The notes: a model not told the origin generated them from the sequence alone. Numbered from the stretch's first letter, positions 26,139 to 36,553 are shown. The stretch: DNA of 64,000 nt from Prevotella sp. (GCA_017471465.1 JAFUTI010000005.1:21847-85846), one strand, 5' to 3'. Translations and numbers: made by a program.

Positions 26139-26195
26139 TGTTAATTAAATAGTGAAAATAAAATTTTTAAATTACGTAATTTGCTAAAAAGCGCA

Positions 26196-26203
26196 CAAAG
26201 GTA
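26196..26203 (-). promoter_or_regulatory. Candidate internal promoter (-7 box) before rpsM
   Basis: TACCTTTG followed by TGCGC on the minus strand fits the TAnnTTTG box, 58 bp upstream of the rpsM ATG. The expected TTG at -33 is not evident. It would allow separate expression of rpsM-rpsK-rpsD-rpoA-rplQ, the alpha-operon genes. Confidence 0.4.
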
Positions 26204-26250
26204 CGAAGATTTTCGCAAACCTCCGCACTCTTTTATGCATATTTAACATT

Positions 26251-26367
26251 TTAACCCTGACGCATCTTGTACTTAGGGTTCTTCTTGTTGATAACGAACA
26301 GGCGTCCCTTGCGACGTACGATCTTGCAGTCGGGAGTACGCTTCTTCAATGATGCTCTTGTCTTCAT
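26251..26367 (-). CDS. rpmJ: 50S ribosomal protein L36
   Basis: 38 residues, start at 26367 and stop TAA at 26253-26251. '[20 protein letters not shown]' and 'NPKYKMRQG' match L36. The zinc-ligand cysteines are reduced to one, so it is the C- form. Located between infA and rpsM, the standard position. Confidence 0.93.
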   Translation of the reverse strand: MKTRASLKKRTPDCKIVRRKGRLFVINKKNPKYKMRQG

Positions 26368-26381
26368 ATCTTCTAAAATGT

Positions 26382-26600
26382 TTATTTGTATCTGAATACA
26401 ATTCTACCTTTTGTCAAGTCGTAGGGGCTCATCTCCACCTTCACCTTGTCGCCAGGAAGGATACGGATATAGTGCATACGCATCTTACCCGAGATGTGGG
26501 CTATAATCTGCACCCCATTTTCAAGTTCAACCCGGAACATGGCATTCGAGAGACTCTCGAGTATCGTTCCGTCCTGCTCAATAGCGGATTGTTTTGCCAT
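26382..26600 (-). CDS. infA: Translation initiation factor IF-1
   Basis: 72 residues, one OB-fold: '[21 protein letters not shown]' then '[18 protein letters not shown]' and '[13 protein letters not shown]'. Binds the ribosomal A site during initiation. Starts 6 bp after map and sits in the usual place before rpmJ. Confidence 0.97.
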   Translation of the reverse strand: MAKQSAIEQDGTILESLSNAMFRVELENGVQIIAHISGKMRMHYIRILPGDKVKVEMSPYDLTKGRIVFRYK

Positions 26601-26606
26601 ACCTTA

Positions 26607-27407
26607 TTAATATAATACTCCTTCTACTTTCTCAGCTTCCTCGAACGAGGACAAAATCTCAGCCTTACCCTTACGGATAGCAATGGTGTGCTCGAAGTGG
26701 GCGGCAGGCTGGCCGTCACGCGTACGCACCGACCATTTGTCCTGGTCCAGCCAGACGTCGCGCTTGCCCATCGTTATCATCGGCTCGATGGCGATGCACA
26801 TACCAGCCTTCAACATGACACCGTTGCCACGGCGACCATAGTTGGGCACGGGCGGGTCTTCGTGCATCTCGCGGCCTATACCATGTCCGGTGAGTTCACG
26901 CACAATACCGTACTTCTGAGCCTCGCAGTGATCCTGCACCGCCGAACTGACATCGCCAAGATGACGGCCGGCCTGAGCAGCCTCGATACCGAGATAGAGC
27001 GCTTCTTTCGTCGTCTTCAGAAGCTTTTTCACCTCCTCCGACACTTCACCGACACAGAACGTGTAGGCCGAGTCGCCATTGAACCCGTTAAGAAGCGTGC
27101 CACAGTCAACGGAAATGATGTCACCATCTTTCAATACCGTCTGTTCGCTGGGAACACCGTGAACGACGACGTCGTTGACAGAAGTACAGATGCTGGCGGG
27201 GAACGGCCCTCCGTATGGATTGGGGAAACCCTTGAAAGTCGGGACAGCTCCGTGGTCGCGGATAAACTCGTCGGCCAACTTATCCAACTGGAGGGTCGTT
27301 ACACCAGGCTTGATATGTTTAGCCAATTCACCAAGCGTCTTACCAACAAGCTGGTTTGCCTGGCGCATCAGCTCTATTTCATCCTCAGTCTTCAGGAATA
27401 TCTTCAT
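26607..27407 (-). CDS. map: Methionine aminopeptidase, type I
   Basis: 266 residues. 'VVHGVPS' carries the substrate-pocket histidine, 'ISVDCGTLLNGFNGDSAYTF' the two metal aspartates, 'TGHGIGREMHEDP' the metal histidine and 'AIEPM' plus 'FEHTIAI' the metal glutamates. Removes initiator Met from nascent proteins. No N-terminal zinc-finger extension. Between secY and infA. Confidence 0.96.
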   Translation of the reverse strand: MKIFLKTEDEIELMRQANQLVGKTLGELAKHIKPGVTTLQLDKLADEFIRDHGAVPTFKGFPNPYGGPFPASICTSVNDVVVHGVPSEQTVLKDGDIISVDCGTLLNGFNGDSAYTFCVGEVSEEVKKLLKTTKEALYLGIEAAQAGRHLGDVSSAVQDHCEAQKYGIVRELTGHGIGREMHEDPPVPNYGRRGNGVMLKAGMCIAIEPMITMGKRDVWLDQDKWSVRTRDGQPAAHFEHTIAIRKGKAEILSSFEEAEKVEGVLY

Positions 27408-27413
27408 AGAAGA

Positions 27414-28754
27414 TTAGTAGGCAGCCATACCGCGACCATGAATACGACCCGAACTGAGCAGGCCGTCATAGTGGCGCATTAACAGGTGACTCTCAATCTG
27501 GGCAAGCGTGTCGAGCACGACACCCACAAGAATCAGCAACGACGTACCGCCGAAGAACTGCGAGAAAGCATCCTGCACGTTCAGCAGGCTGGCGAGAGCC
27601 GGCATGATGGCGATGAAGGCAATGAACAGCGAACCAGGCAGTGTGATACGCGACATCACCGTGTCGATGAAATCAGCAGTATCCTTACCGGGCTTTACTC
27701 CGGGAATGAATCCGTTGTTACGTTTCATGTCCTCAGCCATCTGTGTAGGATTCAGCGTGATAGCGGTGTAGAAGTACGTGAATGCGATGATCAGCAGGGC
27801 AAAGACGATGTTGTATGTCCAGCTGTGGTGATCAAGCATCGAGCGCACGAACCAGCTGGCGTTCTCCGGAGCCGAATACTGGACGATAGCCAGAGGGATG
27901 AACATCAGTGCCTGAGCAAAGATGATAGGCATCACATTGGCAGCGAACAGCTTCAGGGGGATATACTGGCGGGCACCACCGTAGGTCTTGTTACCCACGA
28001 CACGCTTTGCATACTGTACAGGAATCTTACGGACACCTTGTACCAGAACGATAGATGCACAAACAACGGCGTAAAGGATGATAATCTCGACGAGGAACAT
28101 CACCAGACCACCGCCCGTGATGGCAGTGAAGCGCGAACTGACCTCCTGGATGAATGCCTGAGGCAGACGGGCGATGATACCAATCATAATGATCATCGAG
28201 ATACCGTTTCCTATACCTTTATCAGTAATGCGCTCACCGAGCCAGAGGATAAACATACTACCTGCAGCCAGGATGACAGTGGCGGGAATCATGAACACAG
28301 GCCAGCTAATGCCAGAGGCCAGCGCAGCACCCGACTGCATCTTCAGGTTGATAAGGTAGCTCGGTGCCTGGAACAGCAGGATAGCCACTGTCAGGTACCG
28401 AGTGTACATGCTAATCTTCTTACGGCCGCTCTCGCCCTCACGCTGCATCTTCTGGAAATAAGGCACAGCGACAGCGAGGAGCTGCATTACGATAGAAGCC
28501 GAGATGTAAGGCATAATACCAAGCGCGAAAATCGACGCATTGGAGAATGCACCACCGGAGAACATATCAAGCAGTGCCAGAAGACCGCCAGCGGTCTGCT
28601 GCTGCAACTTATCCAGCATCACCGGATTGATACCAGGAAGCACCACGAATGAGCCAAAACGGTAAATGGCTACAAAGAGGCAGGTAATGAGGAGTCGCTG
28701 ACGCAGGTCCTCAATCTTCCAAATGTTCTTCAGTGTCTCTATAAACTTCTTCAT
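27414..28754 (-). CDS. secY: Preprotein translocase subunit SecY
   Basis: 446 residues, ten predicted membrane helices. 'LFVAIYRFGSFVVLPGINP' opens TM1, 'FSGGAFSNASIFALGIMPYISASI' is the plug and TM2 region, and a cytosolic 'GNKTYGGARQYIPLK' loop binds SecA or ribosome. Forms the channel with SecE encoded at 58265-58462. Confidence 0.97.
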   Translation of the reverse strand: MKKFIETLKNIWKIEDLRQRLLITCLFVAIYRFGSFVVLPGINPVMLDKLQQQTAGGLLALLDMFSGGAFSNASIFALGIMPYISASIVMQLLAVAVPYFQKMQREGESGRKKISMYTRYLTVAILLFQAPSYLINLKMQSGAALASGISWPVFMIPATVILAAGSMFILWLGERITDKGIGNGISMIIMIGIIARLPQAFIQEVSSRFTAITGGGLVMFLVEIIILYAVVCASIVLVQGVRKIPVQYAKRVVGNKTYGGARQYIPLKLFAANVMPIIFAQALMFIPLAIVQYSAPENASWFVRSMLDHHSWTYNIVFALLIIAFTYFYTAITLNPTQMAEDMKRNNGFIPGVKPGKDTADFIDTVMSRITLPGSLFIAFIAIMPALASLLNVQDAFSQFFGGTSLLILVGVVLDTLAQIESHLLMRHYDGLLSSGRIHGRGMAAY

Positions 28755-28759
28755 CTTAC

Positions 28760-29206
28760 TTAGATTGTTGTTGCGTTACCACCTACTGCCTTGATAGCTT
28801 CCTCGGCAGTCTTTGAGAATGCGTTGGCTTCTACGTCAACCTTGGCCTTCAGCTCACCGTTGCCGAGAATCTTCACCAGCTCCTTGCCGTTGGTCAGACC
28901 AGCAGCAACCAACTCCTGGATGCCAATCTTCGTGAGGTTCTTCTCCTCAGCCAGCTTCTGAAGTGTCGACAGGTTCACAGCGAAGTACTCCTTATGGTTG
29001 ATGTTCTTGAAGCCAGACTTCGGCACGCGGCGCTGCAGCGGCATCTGTCCACCCTCAAAACCAATCTTTCTCTTATAACCAGAGCGAGCCTTAGCACCCT
29101 TGTGACCACGGGTTGACGTACCACCCAGACCAGAACCAGGTCCGCGGCCGATACGACGACGTGAATGTGTAGAGCCTTCTGCAGGTTTCAAATTATTCAG
29201 TTTCAT
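28760..29206 (-). CDS. rplO: 50S ribosomal protein L15
   Basis: 148 residues. Gly/Arg-rich N-terminus 'RRRIGRGPGSGLGGTSTRGHKG' type, then 'GYKRKIGFEGGQMPLQRRVPK' and a globular C-terminal half. Starts before rpmD by a 30-bp gap and ends 5 bp ahead of secY. Confidence 0.96.
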   Translation of the reverse strand: MKLNNLKPAEGSTHSRRRIGRGPGSGLGGTSTRGHKGAKARSGYKRKIGFEGGQMPLQRRVPKSGFKNINHKEYFAVNLSTLQKLAEEKNLTKIGIQELVAAGLTNGKELVKILGNGELKAKVDVEANAFSKTAEEAIKAVGGNATTI

Positions 29207-29236
29207 AATCGAATCTCCTTAATTAATGTTTGTTTA

Positions 29237-29413
29237 TTACTCAACAACGGTCACCAGGTGATGTACCTTGCGAATCATACCGCGGATAGAAGGATTGTCC
29301 TCAACTTCGACAACCTGCGAAATCTTGCGCAGGCCGAGAGCCTCGAGCGTGCGTTTCTGATCAACCGGATAACCGATCTTACTCTTTATCTGCTTAACCT
29401 TAATTGTTGCCAT
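29237..29413 (-). CDS. rpmD: 50S ribosomal protein L30
   Basis: 58 residues, ATG at 29413 and TAA at 29239-29237. '[16 protein letters not shown]', '[11 protein letters not shown]' and '[13 protein letters not shown]' match L30. Sits between rpsE and rplO as in the spc operon. Confidence 0.94.
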   Translation of the reverse strand: MATIKVKQIKSKIGYPVDQKRTLEALGLRKISQVVEVEDNPSIRGMIRKVHHLVTVVE

Positions 29414-29427
29414 AATCTTACTCTCCT

Positions 29428-29940
29428 TTATCCATTGAACACTTTATCCATACTGATGCCGCGAGTACCTGCAACGGTGTAGGCGTCACGCATCTGGCTC
29501 AGGGCTACGATGGTAGCCTTCACCAGGTTGTGGGGGTTCGACGAACCCTTAGACTTGGCGAGCACGTCCTTGATACCTACGCTCTCCAGAACGGCACGCA
29601 TAGCACCACCGGCCACCAGACCGGTACCGGCAGCTGCCGGCTTGAGGAACACCTGTGCACCGCCGAAGCGAGCTTCCATCTCGTGGGGGATAGTACCCTT
29701 CAGCACGGGAACCTTTACTAAGTTCTTCTTGGCAGCCTCTACACCCTTGGCGATGGCGGCGGTAACTTCACCAGCCTTGCCCAAGCCCCAGCCAATCACG
29801 CCATTGCCGTCACCGACGACGACGATGGCTGCGAATGTAAAGGTGCGACCACCCTTGGTTACCTTCGTTACACGGTTGATGGCAACCAGTCTGTCTTTCA
29901 ACTCTACGTCACTATTTACTTTTACGTTCTTCATTGCCAT
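29428..29940 (-). CDS. rpsE: 30S ribosomal protein S5
   Basis: 170 residues. '[26 protein letters not shown]' double-stranded RNA-binding-like domain, '[20 protein letters not shown]', then '[18 protein letters not shown]' in the C-terminal domain. Residues linked to spectinomycin sensitivity lie in the 'VTKGG' loop, which looks wild type. Confidence 0.96.
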   Translation of the reverse strand: MAMKNVKVNSDVELKDRLVAINRVTKVTKGGRTFTFAAIVVVGDGNGVIGWGLGKAGEVTAAIAKGVEAAKKNLVKVPVLKGTIPHEMEARFGGAQVFLKPAAAGTGLVAGGAMRAVLESVGIKDVLAKSKGSSNPHNLVKATIVALSQMRDAYTVAGTRGISMDKVFNG

Positions 29941-29946
29941 AATCGT

Positions 29947-30291
29947 TTAGAAATTAAGTCCACCTTTACGTGCTGCATCAGCCAGTGACTTCACGCGGCC
30001 GTGGTACAGATAGCCGTTACGGTCGAAGACCACGGCGGTAACGCCGGCCTCCTGAGCCTTCTTGGCCACGAGTTCACCTACCTTGGCAGCCTGCTCAATC
30101 TTAGGCATAGCCTCCAGACCGAGAGAAGATGCAGATGCGAGGGTTTTACCTTCCAAGTCATTGATTACCTGAGCATAAATCTGCTTGTTTGAGCGGAAGA
30201 CACTCAGACGGGGGCGCTCGGCAGTACCGAAGACGCTCTTGCGAATTCTGTATTTAATCTTAATTCGTCTTTCTACTTTCTTTGTTGTCAT
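29947..30291 (-). CDS. rplR: 50S ribosomal protein L18
   Basis: 114 residues; basic N-terminus '[18 protein letters not shown]', '[20 protein letters not shown]' and '[22 protein letters not shown]'. Binds 5S rRNA with L5 and L25. Six bp before rpsE. Confidence 0.96.
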   Translation of the reverse strand: MTTKKVERRIKIKYRIRKSVFGTAERPRLSVFRSNKQIYAQVINDLEGKTLASASSLGLEAMPKIEQAAKVGELVAKKAQEAGVTAVVFDRNGYLYHGRVKSLADAARKGGLNF

Positions 30292-30328
30292 AATCTTGAA
30301 TTCTTAAGCTTTAATTCCTAATTCTTAA

Positions 30329-30898
30329 TTACTTTGCAGATGCCGACTTACCCGACTTACGACGGATAACCTCACCCTTGAACAAAATACCCTTTCCTTT
30401 ATAAGGCTCAGGCATACGGAAAGAACGAATCTTGGCACAAATCATACCAAGCAACTGCTTGTCGCAAGACTCCAGGATAATCTGGGGGTTCTGGTTACGC
30501 TCAGACTTCGTCTCCACCTTCACTTCCTTGGGAAGCTGGATGAAGATGGGGTGCGTATAACCGAGAGCGAACTCGATGATGTTGCCCTGGTTGCTGACAC
30601 GGTAGCCAACGCCGACGAGTTCCATCTCCTTCTTGTAGCCCTCGCTCACGCCGACTACCATATTGTTGACGAGTGCGCGGTACAGGCCGTGGAAAGCCTG
30701 CTTCTGCTTGATGTTCACAGCACTGTTCTCGTCAATCTCGAATGTTACGTGGCCATCCTCAATCTTTACCTTGATAGAGGGGTCAACCTTCTGTGAAAGC
30801 TCACCCTTCGGGCCTTTTACATTAACAACGCCGTCTTTATCCTGAGCAACCGTAACGCCTGCAGGAATACTAATTGGCAATTTACCTATTCTTGACAT
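30329..30898 (-). CDS. rplF: 50S ribosomal protein L6
   Basis: 189 residues from the ATG at 30898; five codons upstream in the same frame ('MEELN') would begin 1 bp after rpsH and are not part of known L6. 'MSRIGKLPISIPAGV', 'ALVNNMVVGVSEGYKKEMELVGVGYR' region and the C-terminal 'PEPYKGKGILFKGE' are typical. Confidence 0.95.
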   Translation of the reverse strand: MSRIGKLPISIPAGVTVAQDKDGVVNVKGPKGELSQKVDPSIKVKIEDGHVTFEIDENSAVNIKQKQAFHGLYRALVNNMVVGVSEGYKKEMELVGVGYRVSNQGNIIEFALGYTHPIFIQLPKEVKVETKSERNQNPQIILESCDKQLLGMICAKIRSFRMPEPYKGKGILFKGEVIRRKSGKSASAK

Positions 30899-30913
30899 AT
30901 TCAGTTCCTCCAA

Positions 30914-31309
30914 TTAATATACATAGCAAAGCACCTCACCACCAATCTTCTGCTGTGCGGCCTCTTTGTCAGTCATTACACCTTTAGACGTGGATAAGAT
31001 AGCGATACCCAGTCCGTTAATTACTCTCGGCATGTCCTTGTAGCCGGTGTACTTACGCAAACCGGGGGTTGACACGCGCTTTAAGAACTTGATGGCGTTC
31101 TCTTTGGTGGCAGGGTCATACTTCAAAGCCACCTTGATGGTACCCTGAGGGCCATCCTCGATGAACTTGTAGTTCAGGATGTAACCCTTCTCGAAGAGGA
31201 TCTTCGTAATTTCCTTCTTCAAGTTTGACGCAGGAATCTCTACAACACGGTGATGAGCCATGATTGCATTTCTGAGTCTGGTCAAGAAATCTGCTATTGG
31301 ATCTGTCAT
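30914..31309 (-). CDS. rpsH: 30S ribosomal protein S8
   Basis: 131 residues: 'MTDPIADFLTRLRNAIMAHH', 'RVSTPGLRKYTGYKDMP' and the C-terminal 'ISTSKGVMTDKEA' type RNA-binding block. Ends 15 bp before the L6 start. In E. coli S8 represses the spc operon. Confidence 0.96.
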   Translation of the reverse strand: MTDPIADFLTRLRNAIMAHHRVVEIPASNLKKEITKILFEKGYILNYKFIEDGPQGTIKVALKYDPATKENAIKFLKRVSTPGLRKYTGYKDMPRVINGLGIAILSTSKGVMTDKEAAQQKIGGEVLCYVY

Positions 31310-31380
31310 AAAAAAATTAAGTTTTAATTAATCGGGACTGCCCCGACAATATTAAACAATAAAATGAATTTCTTCGTTGT

Positions 31381-31698
31381 TTACCAGCTGGCCTTCTTCA
31401 CTCCCGGAATCAGACCGCTTGATGCCATCTCACGGAACTGGATACGAGAGAGACCGAACTGGCGCATATAACCCTTGGGACGACCCGTGATCTTGCAACG
31501 GTTGTGCAGACGGATGGGGTTGGCGTTGCGGGGAATGCTCTGCAGCTTACGGGCAGCCTCATAGGCAGCCATAGCGCCCTCTTCCGTGTTCACATCGGCC
31601 GTAGCGATGATCTTCTTCAGGGCAGCACGCTTCTCAGCATAGCGGGCTACGAGCTTTGCGCGCTTCACCTCGCGGGCTTTCATTGATTCTTTTGCCAT
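31381..31698 (-). CDS. rpsN: 30S ribosomal protein S14 (zinc-independent form)
   Basis: 105 residues; '[20 protein letters not shown]', '[20 protein letters not shown]' and '[11 protein letters not shown]'. Only one cysteine is present, so it is the C- type close in length to the 101-residue E. coli protein. A 71-bp AT-rich spacer separates it from rpsH. Confidence 0.96.
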   Translation of the reverse strand: MAKESMKAREVKRAKLVARYAEKRAALKKIIATADVNTEEGAMAAYEAARKLQSIPRNANPIRLHNRCKITGRPKGYMRQFGLSRIQFREMASSGLIPGVKKASW

Positions 31699-31703
31699 GT
31701 CTC

Positions 31704-32258
31704 TTAATCTTTATTGTTCTTGAAAGGAAGACCGAAAGCCTTGAGCAGAGCAAAGCCCTCTTCGTCGGTCTGAGCCGATGTTACGAAGGTGATGTTCATA
31801 CCCTGGATGCGGTCCACTGAATCGATATTGATCTCGGGGAAGATAATCTGCTCCTGAATGCCCAGTGTGTAGTTACCACGTCCGTCGAACTTCGTCTCGA
31901 TACCCTTGAAGTCGCGGATACGAGGCAGAGCGATGCGCACGAGGCGCTCCAGGAACTCATACATACGCTCACGGCGCAGTGTCACCATCACGCCGATGGG
32001 CATCTTCTTACGGACCTTGAAGTTGGCGATATCCTTCTTCGAGTAGGTAGCCACGGCCTTCTGACCGCAGATAGCCGAAATCTCGTTGATAGCCACCTCA
32101 ATGATCTTCTTGTCCTGCGTAGCGTCACCCAGTCCCTGGTTGACGACAATCTTCTTCAGGACGGGAATCTGCATTGCAGACGTATAGTTGAACTGCTTCT
32201 GCAGTGCGGGAGCAATCTTCTGCTTATACTCCTGCTTTAACTGTGCTGTATTTGCCAT
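31704..32258 (-). CDS. rplE: 50S ribosomal protein L5
   Basis: 184 residues: '[17 protein letters not shown]', '[17 protein letters not shown]', '[18 protein letters not shown]' and '[18 protein letters not shown]'. Contacts 5S rRNA and the P-site tRNA. Its start codon overlaps the rplX stop by one base (TAATG), indicating translational coupling. Confidence 0.96.
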   Translation of the reverse strand: MANTAQLKQEYKQKIAPALQKQFNYTSAMQIPVLKKIVVNQGLGDATQDKKIIEVAINEISAICGQKAVATYSKKDIANFKVRKKMPIGVMVTLRRERMYEFLERLVRIALPRIRDFKGIETKFDGRGNYTLGIQEQIIFPEINIDSVDRIQGMNITFVTSAQTDEEGFALLKAFGLPFKNNKD

Positions 32259-32575
32259 TACTTAATCTCCTCCCCTGACTTTTTGGCGATGCGGGTCACC
32301 TTCTTGCCTTCGCGCTTAATGGCGATGCGGGTAGCCTTACCGCTCTTCGGATCAATTAAACTCAAATTCGAAATATGGATAGGAGCCTCTACTTTCTCAA
32401 AGCCTCCCTGAGGATTCTTGGCACTGGGCTTCGTGCTCTTGTTGACGAAGTTCACTCCCTCAACGATGGCACGCTCCTTCTCTACCAAGACCTTCAGCAC
32501 CTTGCCAGTCTTGCCCTTGTCCTCACCGGCCAGGACGATGACTGTGTCGTTTTTCTTAATATGTAACTTAGCCAT
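32258..32575 (-). CDS. rplX: 50S ribosomal protein L24
   Basis: 105 residues with the KOW motif '[22 protein letters not shown]' region near 9-30 and '[21 protein letters not shown]'. Early-assembly protein at the exit tunnel rim. Overlaps rplE by one base. Confidence 0.96.
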   Translation of the reverse strand: MAKLHIKKNDTVIVLAGEDKGKTGKVLKVLVEKERAIVEGVNFVNKSTKPSAKNPQGGFEKVEAPIHISNLSLIDPKSGKATRIAIKREGKKVTRIAKKSGEEIK

Positions 32576-32595
32576 TACTTTTACTCTTTTTAATG

Positions 32596-32961
32596 TTAAA
32601 GAACCTCAGGTGCCAAAGATACGACTTTCATGTTCACGGCACGGAGCTCACGTGCGACGGGGCCGAAGATACGGCTTCCGCGGAGCTCGCCGGCGTTGTT
32701 CAGCAGTACGCAAGCATTGTCGTCGAAGCGGATGTACGAGCCATCGGCACGACGGATCTCCTTCTTGGTACGAACAACCAAAGCCTTAGACACTGCACCC
32801 TTTTTCACATCGCTCGTCGGGATTGCGTTCTTGATAGCAACGACAATCACGTCGCCAACGCTTGCATAGCGGCGGCGGGTACCACCGAGCACGCGGATGC
32901 ACAGGCACTCGCGGGCACCGCTGTTGTCAGCTACTGTAAGTCTTGATTCTGTCTGTATCAT
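32596..32961 (-). CDS. rplN: 50S ribosomal protein L14
   Basis: 121 residues, '[20 protein letters not shown]', '[20 protein letters not shown]' and '[10 protein letters not shown]'. Located at the subunit interface. Two bp after rpsQ. Confidence 0.97.
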   Translation of the reverse strand: MIQTESRLTVADNSGARECLCIRVLGGTRRRYASVGDVIVVAIKNAIPTSDVKKGAVSKALVVRTKKEIRRADGSYIRFDDNACVLLNNAGELRGSRIFGPVARELRAVNMKVVSLAPEVL

Positions 32962-32963
32962 AA

Positions 32964-33221
32964 TTACTTAGCTTTTTCTACGATTTGTACTAAACGCCAT
33001 CTCTTGGTCTTAGAGAGGGGGCGGGTCTCCATAATGAGCACGGTATCACCAACCTGGCACTCATTCTTCTCGTCGTGTGCATGGTACTTTTTCGTCTTCT
33101 GGACGAACTTACCATAAATCGGGTGCTTCTCCTTGAACTTGGCAGCGATAACAATGGTTTTATCCATCTTGTTGCTGATCACGACACCCTGTCTTGTCTT
33201 TCTTAAATTTCTTGTTTCCAT
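32964..33221 (-). CDS. rpsQ: 30S ribosomal protein S17
   Basis: 85 residues, OB-fold with '[20 protein letters not shown]', '[19 protein letters not shown]' and '[18 protein letters not shown]'. Adjacent to rpmC and rplN in the standard order. Confidence 0.97.
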   Translation of the reverse strand: METRNLRKTRQGVVISNKMDKTIVIAAKFKEKHPIYGKFVQKTKKYHAHDEKNECQVGDTVLIMETRPLSKTKRWRLVQIVEKAK

Positions 33222-33233
33222 AGTGGACCATTG

Positions 33234-33428
33234 TTATTTATTAAGTTCTCTCTCACGAAGTACAGTCTTCATGCGGGCGATATCACGACGGGCAGCCTTA
33301 ATCAGAGAAGGGTTCTCAAGCGGAGAGACGGTGTGGTTAAACTTCATCTGCTCGTACTTGGCCACTTCGGCCTCGATGCGCTCGGCCAGATCCTTGGTCT
33401 CGAGCTCTTTGATTTCCTTAGTCTTCAT
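33234..33428 (-). CDS. rpmC: 50S ribosomal protein L29
   Basis: 64 residues, two-helix protein: 'KTKEIKELETKDLAERIE', 'LKFN'-equivalent 'MKFNHTVSPLENPSLIKAA' and 'RRDIARMKTVLRER'. Tunnel-exit protein that binds SRP and trigger factor. 7 bp after rplP. Confidence 0.96.
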   Translation of the reverse strand: MKTKEIKELETKDLAERIEAEVAKYEQMKFNHTVSPLENPSLIKAARRDIARMKTVLRERELNK

Positions 33429-33435
33429 ACTCTAA

Positions 33436-33864
33436 TTAAGCGTTTTTATCGTAATCACGTCTTACTACAAACTTAGTCTTCACGGGCAACTTCTGGGCGC
33501 CGAGGCGCAGAGCCTCCTTGGCGACATCGAAGGGTACACCCTCTACTTCGAAGAGGATACGACCCGGAGTGACGGGAGCGACCCATCCTGCGGGGTCACC
33601 CTTACCTTTACCCATTCGCACGTCAGCAGGCTTGCGAGTGATGGGTTTGTCCGGGAAGATGCGAATCCACACCTGACCTTCACGGTTCATGTATCGGTTG
33701 ATGGCAACACGTGCTGCCTCAATCTGGCGGCTGTCAATCCACTTGGCGTCCAGCGTCTTGATGCCGAACGAGCCGAAAGCCAGCGTCGTACCGCGGTGGG
33801 CGTTGCCTTTGTTGCCACGTCCGTCCTGCGGCCTTCTATATCTTACTCTCTTAGGTTGTAACAT
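33436..33864 (-). CDS. rplP: 50S ribosomal protein L16
   Basis: 142 residues: '[20 protein letters not shown]', '[20 protein letters not shown]' and '[20 protein letters not shown]'. Helps shape the A site and peptidyl transferase region. Confidence 0.97.
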   Translation of the reverse strand: MLQPKRVRYRRPQDGRGNKGNAHRGTTLAFGSFGIKTLDAKWIDSRQIEAARVAINRYMNREGQVWIRIFPDKPITRKPADVRMGKGKGDPAGWVAPVTPGRILFEVEGVPFDVAKEALRLGAQKLPVKTKFVVRRDYDKNA

Positions 33865-33878
33865 GATAGCTTCTTCTT

Positions 33879-34616
33879 TTAACGATTATTACTCTTCTTA
33901 CCACCACGGAACTTACGGCCACCATTGTTACCGCCACCGTTACCACGGCCGGCGTTCTTCTCCTGTGTGAAGTTCGGAGCCAGGTCAACCTTTCCGTAAA
34001 CCTCACCGCGGCAGATCCAGACCTTGATGCCCAGCAGACCGACCTTGGTCAGAGCCTCAGTAGGACAATAGTCGATATCGGCACGGAACGTGTGCAGCGG
34101 TGTACGTCCTTCCTTAAACATCTCGCTGCGTGCAATCTCCGCACCGTTCAGACGACCAGAGATAAGCACCTTGATGCCCTCGGCACCGGCACGCATCGTG
34201 TTCTGGATAGCCATCTTGATAGCACGACGATAAGCAATCTTGCCCTCCACCTGGCGAGCGATGTTGTTGGCAACGATTGTTGCGTCGAGTTCCGGACGCT
34301 TCACTTCAAAGATGTTAATCTGAATCTCCTTGTCGTAAAGCTTCTTCAGTTCTTCCTTCAGTTTGTCCACATCCTGTCCGCCCTTACCAATGACGATGCC
34401 CGGACGAGCCGTGCAGATAGTAATGGTAACCAGCTTCAACGTGCGCTCGATGACAATCTTCGAGACACTTGCCTTGGCCAGACGCTCGTTCAGATACTTA
34501 CGGATTTTCTGGTCTTCAACCAGGTTGTCGCCGAAGTTCTTGCCTCCAAACCAATTAGAATCCCAACCTCTTACAATACCCAGACGGTTGCTTATTGGAT
34601 TAACTTTCTGTCCCAT
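33879..34616 (-). CDS. rpsC: 30S ribosomal protein S3
   Basis: 245 residues. KH domain ('[17 protein letters not shown]'), then '[19 protein letters not shown]' and '[18 protein letters not shown]'. The C-terminus is a basic Gly/Asn tail ('[19 protein letters not shown]') longer and more repetitive than in E. coli. Forms the mRNA entry site with S4 and S5. Confidence 0.96.
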   Translation of the reverse strand: MGQKVNPISNRLGIVRGWDSNWFGGKNFGDNLVEDQKIRKYLNERLAKASVSKIVIERTLKLVTITICTARPGIVIGKGGQDVDKLKEELKKLYDKEIQINIFEVKRPELDATIVANNIARQVEGKIAYRRAIKMAIQNTMRAGAEGIKVLISGRLNGAEIARSEMFKEGRTPLHTFRADIDYCPTEALTKVGLLGIKVWICRGEVYGKVDLAPNFTQEKNAGRGNGGGNNGGRKFRGGKKSNNR

Positions 34617-34618
34617 AC

Positions 34619-35026
34619 TTATTCTTTTACATCATTAGTTTTAGCGTCAACAAACAGAGTCACGTGGTTCGAACGTTTACGGATACGATAGCCACGACCC
34701 TGTGGTGCGGGTCTCATTCTCTTCATAGTGACACCCTCGTCAACGAACACGCGGGTGATAAACAGCTCTCCAGCCTCGGCCTTGCGGTCATTCTTCTGTT
34801 CCCAGTTGTTGATGGCCGAACGGAGGAGTTTCTCAACGTCAGCAGCGGCAGCCTTCTTCGAGAAACGAAGCACACCCAGTGCGCGATCAACCTCCATGCC
34901 GCGAATCATGTCGACGACATAGCGCATCTTGCGGGGTGAGGAAGGGCAGCCTTTCAGCTTGGCAAAATACTGTGTCTTAAGTGCTGCTTTTCTTTCTTCA
35001 GCCTTAATATGTTTTCTTGCTCCCAT
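34619..35026 (-). CDS. rplV: 50S ribosomal protein L22
   Basis: 135 residues. '[20 protein letters not shown]', '[13 protein letters not shown]' and the C-terminal hairpin '[21 protein letters not shown]', which lines the exit tunnel where macrolide-resistance changes occur; that loop looks wild type. Confidence 0.96.
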   Translation of the reverse strand: MGARKHIKAEERKAALKTQYFAKLKGCPSSPRKMRYVVDMIRGMEVDRALGVLRFSKKAAAADVEKLLRSAINNWEQKNDRKAEAGELFITRVFVDEGVTMKRMRPAPQGRGYRIRKRSNHVTLFVDAKTNDVKE

Positions 35027-35067
35027 TTTAATTCTTTAATTTTTTAATTTTTAAATTCTCCCTGGGA

Positions 35068-35334
35068 TTACTTCTTGTTACCGGCGTGTCCACCGAAGCG
35101 ACGGGTAGGTGCGAACTCACCCAGCTTGTGGCCAACCATGTTCTCAGTAATGTAGACAGGGATAAATTTGTTACCGTTATGAACTGCAACAGTGTGTCCC
35201 ACGAAGTCCGGGGAAATCATTGATGCTCTGGCCCATGTCTTGACGACATTCTTCTTACCGCTCTCATTCATGGCGAGAACCTTCTTCTCAAGCGATACGT
35301 TGATATACGGACCTTTCTTTAATGAACGACTCAT
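35068..35334 (-). CDS. rpsS: 30S ribosomal protein S19
   Basis: 88 residues: '[19 protein letters not shown]', '[20 protein letters not shown]' and '[20 protein letters not shown]'. Head protein contacting S13. Confidence 0.97.
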   Translation of the reverse strand: MSRSLKKGPYINVSLEKKVLAMNESGKKNVVKTWARASMISPDFVGHTVAVHNGNKFIPVYITENMVGHKLGEFAPTRRFGGHAGNKK

Positions 35335-35357
35335 AATTTACTCTTGTGTTAACTTGT

Positions 35358-36185
35358 TTACTTCTTGTTAGCTCTTTCAATGATGTACTTGTTTGAAAGC
35401 TTCTTCGGTGCACGAGTCTTGAGGCCCTTAGCGTACAAGCCCTTGCGTGAACGCGGATGACCACCTGACTGACGGCCTTCACCACCACCCATGGGGTGAT
35501 CGTGCGGGTTCATGACAACACCACGGTTGTGTGGACGACGACCCAACCAACGCGAACGGCCAGCCTTACCCGACTGTTCCAAAGCGTGATCAGAGTTGCC
35601 TACACTACCTACAGTAGCCTTACAAGCAGAGAGAATCTTACGAGTCTCTCCTGAAGGGAGCTTGATAACACAGTAGCTGCCCTCGCGCGAAGTCAACTGA
35701 GCGAAATTACCAGCCGAACGAACAAGCAGAGCACCCTGACCAGGACGGAGTTCAATGTTATGAATCACCGTACCCACGGGAATGTTGGCCAAAGGCAGGG
35801 CGTTGCCTACTTCAGGCACAGCCTCTGCTCCTGACATCAGCGTTGCGCCGATCTGCAGTCCATTAGGAGCAATTATGTAACGTTTTTCACCATCTGCATA
35901 GTAGAGAAGAGCGATGCGAGCCGAACGGTTAGGATCATACTCGATAGTCTTCACTACAGCAGGAACACCATCTTTCTCTCGCTTGAAGTCGATCAGACGA
36001 TACTTCTTCTTGTGACCGCCGCCCATATAGCGGACAGTCATCTTACCGGTGTTGTTTCGACCGCCGGTAGAACGCTTACCGTAAACGAGAGACTTCTCTG
36101 GCACGGATGCAGTAATATCCTCGAACGTGCCAATAACCTTGTGTCTTTGACCCGGTGTAACGGGTTTTAATTTACGTACTGCCAT
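35358..36185 (-). CDS. rplB: 50S ribosomal protein L2
   Basis: 275 residues: '[20 protein letters not shown]', '[20 protein letters not shown]' and the conserved '[20 protein letters not shown]' loop needed for peptidyl transferase activity and subunit joining. Confidence 0.97.
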   Translation of the reverse strand: MAVRKLKPVTPGQRHKVIGTFEDITASVPEKSLVYGKRSTGGRNNTGKMTVRYMGGGHKKKYRLIDFKREKDGVPAVVKTIEYDPNRSARIALLYYADGEKRYIIAPNGLQIGATLMSGAEAVPEVGNALPLANIPVGTVIHNIELRPGQGALLVRSAGNFAQLTSREGSYCVIKLPSGETRKILSACKATVGSVGNSDHALEQSGKAGRSRWLGRRPHNRGVVMNPHDHPMGGGEGRQSGGHPRSRKGLYAKGLKTRAPKKLSNKYIIERANKK

Positions 36186-36190
36186 TTCTT

Positions 36191-36538
36191 TTATTCAATA
36201 TTGCTGTAAAAATCAATTGAGTCGCCCTCCTTCAGAGTGACGATTGCCTTCTTAAAGGCGTTCTTCTGTCCCTTGACGAGACCCGACTTTGTGTAGCGGC
36301 TTGAGCGCTTGCCGGCATACTTAATCGTGTTCACTGCGAGCACGGTCACGTTGTACAGACCTTCCACCTCTTTCTTGATCTCGACCTTGTTAGCCTCGGG
36401 CTTGACGATGAATCCGACCTTAACCTCGGCCTTCTTCGTACGCTCCTGCCCCTTCACCTTATAAGTACGCTCAACAGAAGACTTGTCTGTAATCTTGGTC
36501 ATCTTCTCAGTGACCAGCGGCTTAATGATAAATCCCAT
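36191..36538 (-). CDS. rplW: 50S ribosomal protein L23
   Basis: 115 residues, starting '[19 protein letters not shown]'. It has the '[20 protein letters not shown]' insert and '[19 protein letters not shown]'. Docking site for trigger factor and SRP. Divergent in sequence, as in other Bacteroidetes; position between rplD and rplB supports it. Confidence 0.92.
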   Translation of the reverse strand: MGFIIKPLVTEKMTKITDKSSVERTYKVKGQERTKKAEVKVGFIVKPEANKVEIKKEVEGLYNVTVLAVNTIKYAGKRSSRYTKSGLVKGQKNAFKKAIVTLKEGDSIDFYSNIE

Positions 36539-36553
36539 ATCTATGTCTCCTTA

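Noticed and set aside
27486-28652. 388-codon plus-strand ORF opposite secY
   Set aside because: Antisense to secY. The His/Asp/Arg-rich translation is what reversed membrane-helix codons give.
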